Shown: positions 25,901 to 34,139 of the stretch, piece by piece | Position numbering within the stretch: position 1 is the first letter of the stretch | Layout: the number at the start of each line of letters is the position of its first letter | Assembly (NCBI RefSeq): GCF_002221525.1 | Contig: NZ_CP011029.1 | Location: 372,001-436,000, forward strand | Length of the DNA stretch: 64,000 nt | Direction: 5' to 3' | Origin: Pseudoalteromonas espejiana DSM 9414 | GTDB taxonomy: Bacteria; Pseudomonadota; Gammaproteobacteria; Enterobacterales; Alteromonadaceae | Program-made: the position numbers and the translations under genes | The notes under the pieces: model-generated | Database searches by the model: none | What the model was told of the DNA's origin: nothing | The model's input: only the letters and a program-made list of their open reading frames with translations

Positions 25901-26802
25901 TGAAAACGAGCATTTTTGCTTTTTTAATAGCATTTGCTTTTAGTTGTTCTGCTCAAAACTGGCCTGATTGGGTAACCCAACCGCAAAAAAGTGATGAATA
26001 TATTACTGCGGTTGGCATAGGTGAAAGTCGCTTAGCTGCAAAGCAAGCGGCTTTAGCCGATATTATCACTCAATTAAGTGTTGATGTAAGTACGCAGCAA
26101 CTACAAAAGCTAACAAAGCAGGATAACCAATCAAGCAACTATTTTGAACAAGCAACTACTTTAACTAGCTTACCGTTTACATTGACTGGGCTAGAGGAAC
26201 TTAATGCGCTTGAGGAAAATAACTTATTTGCTTTAAAAGTGGGTGTTAAGAAATCGATTTTAATAAAAAACCTTAAATCTGATTTATCAAAGTTATCTCG
26301 TATTTCTACGCCAAAAAACAACACCGAGCAGCGCTTTATTTGGGCGCTTAAAAATAGTGGTGAACTTAATGTTGCGACAAAAAAATTAGCAATATTAGAG
26401 CACCTTTCCGGGCCTAAGTTATTTATTCAATCGACTTTAAATAATTTATTAAATGAGCAAGCAAAAGCATTGAGTGCTATTTCTTGCGATGTGATAGGTG
26501 CTAATAATATTAGCGCGATTAAATCTGCACTCAATAATGCACTCCCTCATAGCGGCGATACACGCTTATGGGTGCGCCCTCAAATACGCTGGCAGTATGC
26601 TAAATCTAATAATAAATACTCTGCCAAAGCTATTTTAACTCTAGCGCTTACGCGTAGTTCAACCCCTTTTAAAGTGTTATTGCAACAGGAACTTGTTGCG
26701 CAAGAAAGCGCTGCAACACAAGAAAATGCAAAGCAAAAAGCAATTAATAATTTAGTACAACAACTTAAAGCGCCTGCAAGCGATTGGCTGTTTGATATTT
26801 AG
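25900..26802 (+). CDS. LPP20-like exported protein
   Basis: A 300-residue exported protein. The N-terminal signal could be cleaved after CSA. Residues 20-140 match the LPP20 pattern: WPDWVTQP, a GIGES segment, then AKQAALADIITQLSV. The pattern is shared with the last gene of this operon. LPP20 domains occur in FlgP, an outer-membrane flagellar ring lipoprotein in Vibrio and Campylobacter. The C-terminal half is not recognised. It is coupled to both neighbours. Confidence 0.75.
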   Translation: MKTSIFAFLIAFAFSCSAQNWPDWVTQPQKSDEYITAVGIGESRLAAKQAALADIITQLSVDVSTQQLQKLTKQDNQSSNYFEQATTLTSLPFTLTGLEELNALEENNLFALKVGVKKSILIKNLKSDLSKLSRISTPKNNTEQRFIWALKNSGELNVATKKLAILEHLSGPKLFIQSTLNNLLNEQAKALSAISCDVIGANNISAIKSALNNALPHSGDTRLWVRPQIRWQYAKSNNKYSAKAILTLALTRSSTPFKVLLQQELVAQESAATQENAKQKAINNLVQQLKAPASDWLFDI

Positions 26803-26810
26803 GAATAAAA

Positions 26811-27941
26811 ATGAAATTAATAAAAAATTTAACTTTATCAGCATTAACACTTGCCCTAATAGCTGGTTGTAACTCTACACCAAAACAAGGGAGCTCTACT
26901 CAACAGGGTAATGTGAGTAATAATGCTTCTAATGTTGTTATAGCTAAAAGTGCATATATATTTAATGACGCAGATATAGCTATGCCAGCGTATTTTGATA
27001 CACAAGGTTTAGAGCGTTGTACGTTTGATGTAAATAATGAAACCGATAGTTGCCCACTTAAAAAACCCATAGTACGCATGTACTTTGACTTAGCAGGCGT
27101 GAGTGGTAGTGGCATAGGCGTTGATGCAATGCGTGAGTTTGATAATCAAAATTTATTGCTTATGCTCGAAAATCAATTTGCAGGTATTAACCGCTTCAGA
27201 ATAGTAACGCGTGATGATGATGCTATTTCAAAAGAGCAGCAATTAATTTTACAACAGCAAGGCGTAAAAACAGCAGCTAAACGCGCTGAAGTTAAGGCGT
27301 TGATCCCCGATTTTGTCGTAAAAATTGATTCACTAAGAACGCTAAAAACTGAAGGAGCGATCACAGATTGGGCCGATTATACATTAGAGCTGACAACTGG
27401 CGTTATAAACCCACAAACACGTGAAAAGCTATCTCATCCTAATTTAGGTAAAATTCGTGTTAAATCAGAAGATGTACGTGATCGCTCAGAGTTAAAATTT
27501 ACAACTGTAAGCGGACGCTATGCAGCGGGTTTCCATTTTGATCAAAGTGCCCATGTTAATGCAGTGCTTAGTGATATGGGATCGCGCGGTATTGATATTT
27601 TACTTACACGTATGTTGAGTGAAATGCCAGCAACAGCGCAAGTGTTAGGTATTAAAGGAAATAAAATTAGTTTAGATCGTGGCCAAAATGCGGGTGTATT
27701 ACCTAATGAAACAATGATCGTTTTTAGCTATGAAGCTGGATTTGTTGAGCCAATTGGCGTTGCAAATGTAAATCCTTCACGCAGTAGCGCAAATGGTGAA
27801 ATTATTCGCTGGAAAGACTCTAATGCAGCAGATGATGTTAAAAATAAAGCTAAAAATGGTATTTATCGACCATCAAATGGATCAAAAATATTTGCTGTTT
27901 CTGTAGGAACTCCTGCTGACTTTTTGGAGAATAGAACATGA
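26811..27941 (+). CDS. Lipoprotein with CsgG-like and FlgT-C-like parts
   Basis: A 376-residue predicted lipoprotein (LIAGC, Cys 20). Residues about 85-240 resemble the CsgG/FlgO core: a Gly-rich SGSGIG turn, a helix, an NRFRIVTRDD strand, EQQLILQQQG and a later PDFVVKID strand. Residues about 290-365 resemble the C-terminal domain of FlgT (GNKISLDRGQNAGVLPNE, then an S-x-A-x-GEI strand). A pore or ring role is inferred from these resemblances only. Its stop overlaps the next start as ATGA. Confidence 0.7.
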   Translation: MKLIKNLTLSALTLALIAGCNSTPKQGSSTQQGNVSNNASNVVIAKSAYIFNDADIAMPAYFDTQGLERCTFDVNNETDSCPLKKPIVRMYFDLAGVSGSGIGVDAMREFDNQNLLLMLENQFAGINRFRIVTRDDDAISKEQQLILQQQGVKTAAKRAEVKALIPDFVVKIDSLRTLKTEGAITDWADYTLELTTGVINPQTREKLSHPNLGKIRVKSEDVRDRSELKFTTVSGRYAAGFHFDQSAHVNAVLSDMGSRGIDILLTRMLSEMPATAQVLGIKGNKISLDRGQNAGVLPNETMIVFSYEAGFVEPIGVANVNPSRSSANGEIIRWKDSNAADDVKNKAKNGIYRPSNGSKIFAVSVGTPADFLENRT

Positions 27942-29305
27942 TCAAAAAGCTTGGCTTATTAGCATTATGCTCTTTGAGTGCACAAGCTCAAGTGGATGTA
28001 TTAGCTGATGGTACGCTACAAACTCAGGCGTGTGCATATGGACGAGGCGCTACGGCTATTTCGGGTGCAAAAGCTCAGGCTAGTGCTGAGCTTATAAGTT
28101 TTATTAAAGGTAATAAAAGCCTTACAACCCAAAGTGCGCAGCAACATTTAACAACAAGTTTAGATAATGATGCCGCCAGCTTATATGAGCAGCAACGCAC
28201 TTCGATGATTGAAGGTTTGAGTGCCGGTGCCGTTCCTTTAAATTACTCAACACCTACGCTTAGCGGAAACGACACGTGCATGACTGTAAGTCTTAATCCG
28301 CAAGAGTTAGCAGAGCCGCAAGAGCAAAACTGGCAGCAAACTACTCAAAATATTAGTGTGACAGTAATAGGCCAAGGCTGGAAAAAAGAAGGTAAAACAG
28401 CACTGACGATTGCAGAGCAAGATGCTCTGCAACGTGCTGTATCGCAAGTGGTAGGTGTGTGGCTTACTCAGCAGCATACGCAATCATCAAGCACGAGTAT
28501 GAATATTGTTGACGGTAACGAATCAACAAACATGCAAGAGCTAATAGGGCAACAACTTTCGAGTCATAGTGAAGGGCTTGTTAAAGAGTGGCAAACGCTG
28601 GAAACCAAAGAACTGCAAAATGGTGGTGTGGAAGTCACCATTATGGCTGTGGTAGAAAAAGCACCTCTCATTCAAAAAGCATCCAAGTTACTGAGCATGA
28701 TTGGTTCGCCTAGAGTGCAAGTTATTGCGCCAGAACCATTAAAAACAGAGCTAAAAGTTTGGTTAAACGAGCAAGGTATTGAAGTTGGTAACGCGGCTAG
28801 TTTAGTTATTTATGCAAAGTCCACAGTGATTAGCCGAGGTAACAACAGGCAGCTTTATTTAACTGCTGACGTTAGAGATTTAGCTGGAAATATTTATGGC
28901 CAGTGGAAAAACGATCCTTCATTTATGTCGTTGCCTAATGACCCTTACGTAGAAAAAGATTTAATGACAGTACATTTGGCGAGTGAGTCACAGTCAAAGG
29001 CACTTCATAACACGCTTAATAATGCATTTACTCAAGTTGTTGCAAGAGGGGGGTTGGTTCGTGAAATCATGCTGCCAAGCAATAAGCTAACGCAACCAGA
29101 AAAATTGCATGATGTATTAAGTACGTTAGGTGGAGTGAGCGATGTATCTATACATAAACAGCAAAAATATACCGTAGCCAGCCTTAGATTTAAAGGTAAT
29201 ACCGGTGAACTTGCTCATGCGCTCGATCAGGCGCTCATAACAATAACAGCAAAAAACCTTTCAAAAATTACAGTCGAAGACGATTTTACACTCAGGTACA
29301 AATAA
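27938..29305 (+). CDS. Exported protein with a FlgT-N-like repeat
   Basis: A 455-residue exported protein with a signal peptide ending near AQA. Two regions have the FlgT-N/LPP20 type pattern of a GxA start, an Ala-rich helix and a mixed strand: about 25-120 (ACAYGRGATAISGAKAQASA) and about 145-250 (TVIGQGWKKEG, then AEQDALQRAVSQVVGVW). The rest is unrecognised. It is coupled upstream (ATGA) and lies 6 bases before the next gene. I infer a structural role. Confidence 0.65.
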   Translation: MIKKLGLLALCSLSAQAQVDVLADGTLQTQACAYGRGATAISGAKAQASAELISFIKGNKSLTTQSAQQHLTTSLDNDAASLYEQQRTSMIEGLSAGAVPLNYSTPTLSGNDTCMTVSLNPQELAEPQEQNWQQTTQNISVTVIGQGWKKEGKTALTIAEQDALQRAVSQVVGVWLTQQHTQSSSTSMNIVDGNESTNMQELIGQQLSSHSEGLVKEWQTLETKELQNGGVEVTIMAVVEKAPLIQKASKLLSMIGSPRVQVIAPEPLKTELKVWLNEQGIEVGNAASLVIYAKSTVISRGNNRQLYLTADVRDLAGNIYGQWKNDPSFMSLPNDPYVEKDLMTVHLASESQSKALHNTLNNAFTQVVARGGLVREIMLPSNKLTQPEKLHDVLSTLGGVSDVSIHKQQKYTVASLRFKGNTGELAHALDQALITITAKNLSKITVEDDFTLRYK

Positions 29306-29311
29306 GGATAG

Positions 29312-30610
29312 ATGATGAAATTGAAAATATTAACATTAGCAATGGTTTTGGCTATGCCTGCAATCGCAGCAGAAGAGTTTAGCTTAACAGATATGATCCC
29401 AGCTCGCCCTGGCGCACAAGTAGCGGGTGCTGAACAAGCACAGGTTTCTGGCGATGTAGTGGTTGCAAAAGATACAAACGTTGCAGTTGCTGTTGCTCAT
29501 CAGGCACTAATGGATGATAACGAAGACGGTATTAAAATGATTCAGGTTGGCAGCGGCACCGGTATTTTATCTATTGGTAGTGCCAGTTATAGCACCTACG
29601 ACAATATGAATGCGACCTTGCTGTCTAAACGCGGTGCTTATAACCAAGCTTATTTAATTGCAAAAAAACAGTTAATTGAAAATATGAAAGGTGTTGAACA
29701 TCAATGTAGCAATGTAGTGTCTGCTAGAATGGATGTTATTGATACGGGCGTTGAAGGTACGGCAAACGAACAAACTAATATGATGGAAGCATGTACAGAG
29801 TCTGTATCGGGTTCGCTTGCGGGTTTTGTTACATATGACGTGTACGACAATATTGATGAAAAAGGTGTACGTGTAAGTTTAATATCTACTCCTAAAACGC
29901 GTTCACAAATTAAAGGGAACCGTGGTGCAGTAGCTGTTACTACTGAGCCAAATGTAATTTTTCAGCAAGTAATTGGAGATGTAAAAAGCGGCGTTTTACC
30001 TCCTGTAGGTGCAAAAGTACTGACTAATGCAGATACTGGCGAAGTAATTATACTTGGTTATGGTTCTGCAATTGCTCGTCAAAATAGAAATAGTAATGTT
30101 GCTCGCAAGCTTAAAGGCGTTGCTAAATCACAATCGCAAACACGCGCGCGTTCTGCGTTGCTTGCCACTATTCAAGGTGAAAAAGTGTATTGGCAAGGTA
30201 GCTTTGACGAAAAGCAAATGGAAGGTACTAAGCAATTTGAATATGAGGACCCATATTTAAACGATCCGCAACAAGTTAAAATTCTTGAAGAAGACCGCAG
30301 TACATTTTTGAATCAATTAAAAACGTCAGACGAGTACTCAACAGTTGCTAAAGGTAAATTACCACCGGGTGTAAGTGTTAAAAGCTTTGCAAGTGATGAT
30401 GGATTTTGGCAATACAGCGTAGCTGTTTATGCGCCAAGTTTAGAGGCAACAGCACGCAAGGCAGCTAAAGAGATGGAAGGTAATAATGGCCAAACTGTTA
30501 ACGGTGTAAGTCACTATGGCCACAAAATAAAAGCACACGGGGGTTTAAACGAAAAAGCGGCTAACCCTCAGGGTGCATCAGGTAAAGTAGCGAGCGAAAA
30601 GGAACTTTAA
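29312..30610 (+). CDS. Exported protein of unknown function in the envelope operon
   Basis: A 432-residue exported protein with a signal peptide ending AIAA. Residues about 105-200 have an AYNQAYLIAKKQLIENM helix followed by a SVSGSLAGFVTYDVYDN strand, again like a FlgT-N/LPP20 module. Two ATGs are adjacent; the second (29315) has better spacing to AAGGA. The tail is rich in Gly, Lys and Asn. Its stop overlaps the next start (TAATG). I do not recognise a named family. Confidence 0.65.
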   Translation: MMKLKILTLAMVLAMPAIAAEEFSLTDMIPARPGAQVAGAEQAQVSGDVVVAKDTNVAVAVAHQALMDDNEDGIKMIQVGSGTGILSIGSASYSTYDNMNATLLSKRGAYNQAYLIAKKQLIENMKGVEHQCSNVVSARMDVIDTGVEGTANEQTNMMEACTESVSGSLAGFVTYDVYDNIDEKGVRVSLISTPKTRSQIKGNRGAVAVTTEPNVIFQQVIGDVKSGVLPPVGAKVLTNADTGEVIILGYGSAIARQNRNSNVARKLKGVAKSQSQTRARSALLATIQGEKVYWQGSFDEKQMEGTKQFEYEDPYLNDPQQVKILEEDRSTFLNQLKTSDEYSTVAKGKLPPGVSVKSFASDDGFWQYSVAVYAPSLEATARKAAKEMEGNNGQTVNGVSHYGHKIKAHGGLNEKAANPQGASGKVASEKEL

Positions 30611-31323
30611 TGCTAGCACCTATTTTAGCGCTTTCGTTGGTGGCTTCGCCCACCTTCGACTCAGAGCAAACAATTGAACAACAAACTGCTTTTTTTAAAA
30701 GTCAGGCTAATGGACAATACGCCCGAGTAATAGCGTTAAAATCGAGTGCAAAAAGTGCGCTTGAGCAGGCATGTCGAATTGCTTTGACCCTGCCACAGCG
30801 CAGTATTATAAAAAATACTTTAGCTAAAAAACTTAATATTACTTTGCCAGAGTCGGTAAGCTTTATTGACGCTGAAATTACGGACTATAAGCAAGAAAAG
30901 CAGCAAGATTGGTTAACTTGTACTGGCGTTGTAACACCTGCTGCGCACGATATTAACGAAGCTGGACTTGCTGTTAGAGCAGCATGGCAAGTAGGTAGTC
31001 AAAAAGATAAAACAAACTTACGCCCTTTATTACAAGTTGCATTGAATCACCCAACAACGATGTCTGATGCGGTGGCATTAGTTGCAGATCAATCACCAGA
31101 AGAGCAACGCTTAAGCTATCTCGATAAATATTTAAAAGCGGGTGAGTTAAAACTCGATGAAGCTAAAGCGTCAGTTGCACAAACGTGGCTTGTTAATAAG
31201 CGCTATAAGCAAGTTATTTCACTAACCCAGCAATGCGAAAGTATAGACTGTAAGCGTTTAAACTTAGCCGCTCAAACTGAGTTTGATAATCTGCCTGCTG
31301 ATGATTTAAGTAGTTATTTTTAA
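30610..31323 (+). CDS. Exported protein of unknown function in the envelope operon
   Basis: A 237-residue protein with a short hydrophobic start (PILALSLVASP) that may be a signal peptide. A CRIALTLP region and paired cysteines (about 57, 106, 217 and 222) suggest periplasmic disulfides. The C-terminal part has a TPR-like helical look. A good AAGGAA site overlaps the end of the preceding gene. No function is recognised. Confidence 0.6.
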   Translation: MLAPILALSLVASPTFDSEQTIEQQTAFFKSQANGQYARVIALKSSAKSALEQACRIALTLPQRSIIKNTLAKKLNITLPESVSFIDAEITDYKQEKQQDWLTCTGVVTPAAHDINEAGLAVRAAWQVGSQKDKTNLRPLLQVALNHPTTMSDAVALVADQSPEEQRLSYLDKYLKAGELKLDEAKASVAQTWLVNKRYKQVISLTQQCESIDCKRLNLAAQTEFDNLPADDLSSYF

Positions 31324-31342
31324 TTTTATAGGGATATAAAAA

Positions 31343-32560
31343 ATGCACTCAAAAGTTAAAATACTACTAAATGTTAGCGCCTTAGCTTGTTTCACACTGA
31401 GCTTAAATAACTTAGCGCAAACAAGTGACGAGGCCGACTTTGAGGCTTTTTTAAAAAAGCGCCAAAGTGAGTTTAGTCAGTATGAACAACAACAAAAGCA
31501 AGAATTTGAAGCGTTTGTAAGTGCTTGGCATGATGCGCAAAACGCATATTTAAAACAAGTAACCCAAAAGTGGCAAGACCCAAATCTGCCAAGCTCAAAA
31601 GTGTGGGTAAAATACAGTGATGATTTAAATAAACGCACCAGTGTAAATTTTGAAAGTGGTGAAGTCGTAGTTGAGTTATTAAATAGCCAAAACGACGAGC
31701 AAGCTGTTAAATATGCAAAAGATCAATTAAATGAGCTTTCGCAAGTAACAGTAGATAAAACACTTGCAAATGATCCGGTTTATATTGCGGCTAATAATAC
31801 CATTAATAGCAAAATTTTCACTTCGACGGGTAAGCCTGTAAATAGAAAAATTGAGAAAAATAAGCCATCAGCAGCGACTCAACCTAAAAAAATAGCCGAG
31901 CAAACTGTACTCTCTACAGAGATTGTAAAAGAGGTGCTGACTGCCAAGGCGCCTGTTATAACTAAGCAAAAAGGCAGAGTAAAAATTAGCTACCAATTGC
32001 CTGCTAATACACTTTCCAATCAAGCCAAACGTTATTTACCTGATGTGCAGCAACAAGCTAAACGTTATAACTTAGATCCCGCATTATTATTGGCAATTAT
32101 ACATACAGAATCAAGCTTTAACCCGCTTGCACGTTCGCCAATTCCTGCTTTTGGTTTAATGCAAATAGTGCCTACTTCAGCGGGTAAAGATGTGAGCAAC
32201 TTTTTGCAAGGTAAACCGCTATTACTTAGCCCTGAGTATTTATTTCAGGCAGATAATAACGTAGAGGCAGGGAGTACTTATGTGCATATTTTAAGTAATC
32301 GTTACTTTAAAAATGTACGTAACGAGCAATCAAGAATCTACATGAGTATTGCAGCTTATAATACTGGCCCAGGTAACGTAGCCAAAACGTTAAGTGGTTC
32401 TAAATCACTTAATCAGGCAAGTATTGCTGCTAATTCAATGTCTGCAGAGAAAATTTATACCTTAATGGTTAACAACTTACCTGCGCAAGAAACCCGAAAT
32501 TATTTACAAAAAGTGGTTAAACGCACCGCTTATTATCAAAAGCAATTGAAAGGAATTTAA
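31343..32560 (+). CDS. mltC: MltC-like lytic murein transglycosylase
   Basis: A 405-residue exported enzyme. The N-terminal part (about 25-170) is a DUF3393-like domain with a Gln/Glu-rich coiled region; the SLT domain starts at about 230 with the catalytic Glu 256 in HTESSFNP, then GLMQIVP and AAYNTGPGNVA. It cleaves glycan strands of peptidoglycan to anhydro-muropeptides. Unlike E. coli MltC the lipobox is not canonical (ALAC), so it may be soluble. Its place in this operon suggests that it opens the wall for a protein assembly. Confidence 0.85.
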   Translation: MHSKVKILLNVSALACFTLSLNNLAQTSDEADFEAFLKKRQSEFSQYEQQQKQEFEAFVSAWHDAQNAYLKQVTQKWQDPNLPSSKVWVKYSDDLNKRTSVNFESGEVVVELLNSQNDEQAVKYAKDQLNELSQVTVDKTLANDPVYIAANNTINSKIFTSTGKPVNRKIEKNKPSAATQPKKIAEQTVLSTEIVKEVLTAKAPVITKQKGRVKISYQLPANTLSNQAKRYLPDVQQQAKRYNLDPALLLAIIHTESSFNPLARSPIPAFGLMQIVPTSAGKDVSNFLQGKPLLLSPEYLFQADNNVEAGSTYVHILSNRYFKNVRNEQSRIYMSIAAYNTGPGNVAKTLSGSKSLNQASIAANSMSAEKIYTLMVNNLPAQETRNYLQKVVKRTAYYQKQLKGI

Positions 32561-32561
32561 A

Positions 32562-33131
32562 ATGAAAAAATTATTACCAGTTATAGCCGCTTTAGCTTTA
32601 GGTGCGTGTTCAAGCACTGAAAACACACAATCTGCGCCATTGGCAAAAAACGATTCAGTACCAAGCTGGGTGTTATTGCCTGTGTCTGATAAAGGTTTAG
32701 CGTCGTCGACATGCGTTCCTTGGTCGGGCAGTATGTCTACCGACAGAGCACAAGCTATTGCGGCAGCTCGCGCCGATTTATCACAGCAAATACAGGTTAA
32801 AGCAAGCGTTATGGACAAGCTATATCAACGTAAAGCGCAAAGTAATGATGAGCTAAATGTTGGTGGAACGTTTGAGCAAGTAAGCAAGCAAGTTGCACAG
32901 CAAAGCCTTGTGGGCGCTGTGCCACAAGAAGTTGCCTTTGCTAAATTAGACGGTGTAAAACAGCTTTGTACATTCGTTGTAATGAGCAATACACAAGAAA
33001 CGTTTAATAACCTAGTCGCTCAATCTGGTAAGCGTTTAGATCCAAGTTCACGCGAAGCGCTTTACGAAGAGTTTAAAGCCCAAAAAGCAATGAAAGATCT
33101 TGAAAAAGAGTTAGATAATTTAAATAAATAA
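32562..33131 (+). CDS. LPP20 family lipoprotein, last gene of the envelope operon
   Basis: A 189-residue lipoprotein with lipobox LGAC (Cys 16). The mature part starts with VPSWV, has a short GLASSTCVPW insert and then AQAIAAARADLSQQIQVKA, the LPP20 pattern also seen in the second gene of the operon. The C-terminus is a charged coiled helix. The start lies one base after the transglycosylase stop and has AAGGAA. A strong terminator follows. Confidence 0.78.
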   Translation: MKKLLPVIAALALGACSSTENTQSAPLAKNDSVPSWVLLPVSDKGLASSTCVPWSGSMSTDRAQAIAAARADLSQQIQVKASVMDKLYQRKAQSNDELNVGGTFEQVSKQVAQQSLVGAVPQEVAFAKLDGVKQLCTFVVMSNTQETFNNLVAQSGKRLDPSSREALYEEFKAQKAMKDLEKELDNLNK

Positions 33132-33147
33132 TAGAAAATTCTTTATT

Positions 33148-33187
33148 ACTAGCTTAGTTTCTAACTCCGCTAAGCTAGTATTTTTTA
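33148..33187 (+). terminator. Intrinsic terminator of the envelope operon
   Basis: ACTAGCTTAG and CTAAGCTAGT pair perfectly and are followed by ATTTTTT. This marks the end of the eight-gene unit. Confidence 0.9.
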
Positions 33188-33209
33188 AAAGGAGTTATAA
33201 AGGACTAAA

Positions 33210-33458
33210 ATGAAAGATATATTCTTTTTTGATTCAATGTTAACCCCAAAAATAATTACATTCGTATACTGGTTAATTTTAATAGGTACTTTGATCTCAG
33301 GTGTTACAACTATGTTTGCTCAATATGGTGGTGGTTTCATTAGTGGTTTGGCCATAATTGTTGGTGGGGCAATTGGTGCACGTATATGGTGTGAGCTATT
33401 AATTGTATTATTTAAAATTCATGAAAATCTTCAAAAAATAGCTAATAAATCAGAATAA
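33210..33458 (+). CDS. DUF4282 small membrane protein
   Basis: An 82-residue inner-membrane protein with two transmembrane segments (about 15-35 and 42-68) and an RIWCELLIVLFKIHENL segment that is typical of DUF4282. The family function is unknown. It has an AGGA site and stands after the terminator of the envelope operon, so it is a separate unit. Confidence 0.75.
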   Translation: MKDIFFFDSMLTPKIITFVYWLILIGTLISGVTTMFAQYGGGFISGLAIIVGGAIGARIWCELLIVLFKIHENLQKIANKSE

Positions 33459-33599
33459 ATTTAAATTCTTATAAAGTAGTGGTTGCATTGAGTGCTACCA
33501 CCACTCTTAATCTTTGGCGCCCCAATCAACCTAAAAAGTAGTTGATATTATCAATTAATTTGTTATAGTTGATTTTGTCATCTATTTAACGCTTAAGGC

Positions 33600-34100
33600 A
33601 TGCCCAAAATGAGTACACCGCAATCAGCAAATCCAGAAATGGTTGAGCCTAAAAAAACACCTGTAATTTATAAAATACTAGTTATGGTAAGTATTATTAC
33701 AATTGTTGGCGGTTCTCTAACTGGCATTATGACTTATGTGAATGTAGGGGTTACAGAGCAGTTTTATGCAGATTGGTTTACCTCGTTTATAAGTGCAGTG
33801 CTGGTAATGGCGCCTATTGGTTTTATAATGATGACCTTAATGCATAAGCTAGTTAATAAGTTATTGCCTACTAGTAGCGAGCTAAAACGTAATTTAGTGA
33901 TTAGTGTTTTTATGGCGCTGATCATGGAGTCGGTAATGGCATTTGTTACTGCTATTAACAATATTGGTTATGCAGATATGCGTTTATTTTTAAATGGTTG
34001 GGCTGAAGGGCTACTTGCTGCTCTGCCCATAGGCCTTACTATAATGTTAATAATGTCGGTTACTGTAAAGCCTAAATTAGAGCGCTTTTTAAAAAGCTAA
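33600..34100 (+). CDS. DUF2798 domain-containing membrane protein
   Basis: A 166-residue membrane protein with four hydrophobic segments in two similar halves, each with an aromatic/Trp residue before a PIG- or GL-rich turn as in tandem DUF2798 repeats. ATG at 33600 is only two bases from AAGG; the ATG at 33609 is better spaced and may be the true start. The function is unknown. Confidence 0.7.
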   Translation: MPKMSTPQSANPEMVEPKKTPVIYKILVMVSIITIVGGSLTGIMTYVNVGVTEQFYADWFTSFISAVLVMAPIGFIMMTLMHKLVNKLLPTSSELKRNLVISVFMALIMESVMAFVTAINNIGYADMRLFLNGWAEGLLAALPIGLTIMLIMSVTVKPKLERFLKS

Positions 34101-34128
34101 CAAAAAGAGCCTGTGCTCTTTTTGTTAG
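34097..34128. terminator. Bidirectional terminator between convergent genes
   Basis: CTAACAAAAAGAGC and its complement form a 14-bp stem around CTGT. The stop codon of the DUF2798 gene is inside the left arm. A/T-rich arms give U-rich ends on both strands. Confidence 0.75.
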
Positions 34129-34139
34129 TTAGCTGAACA

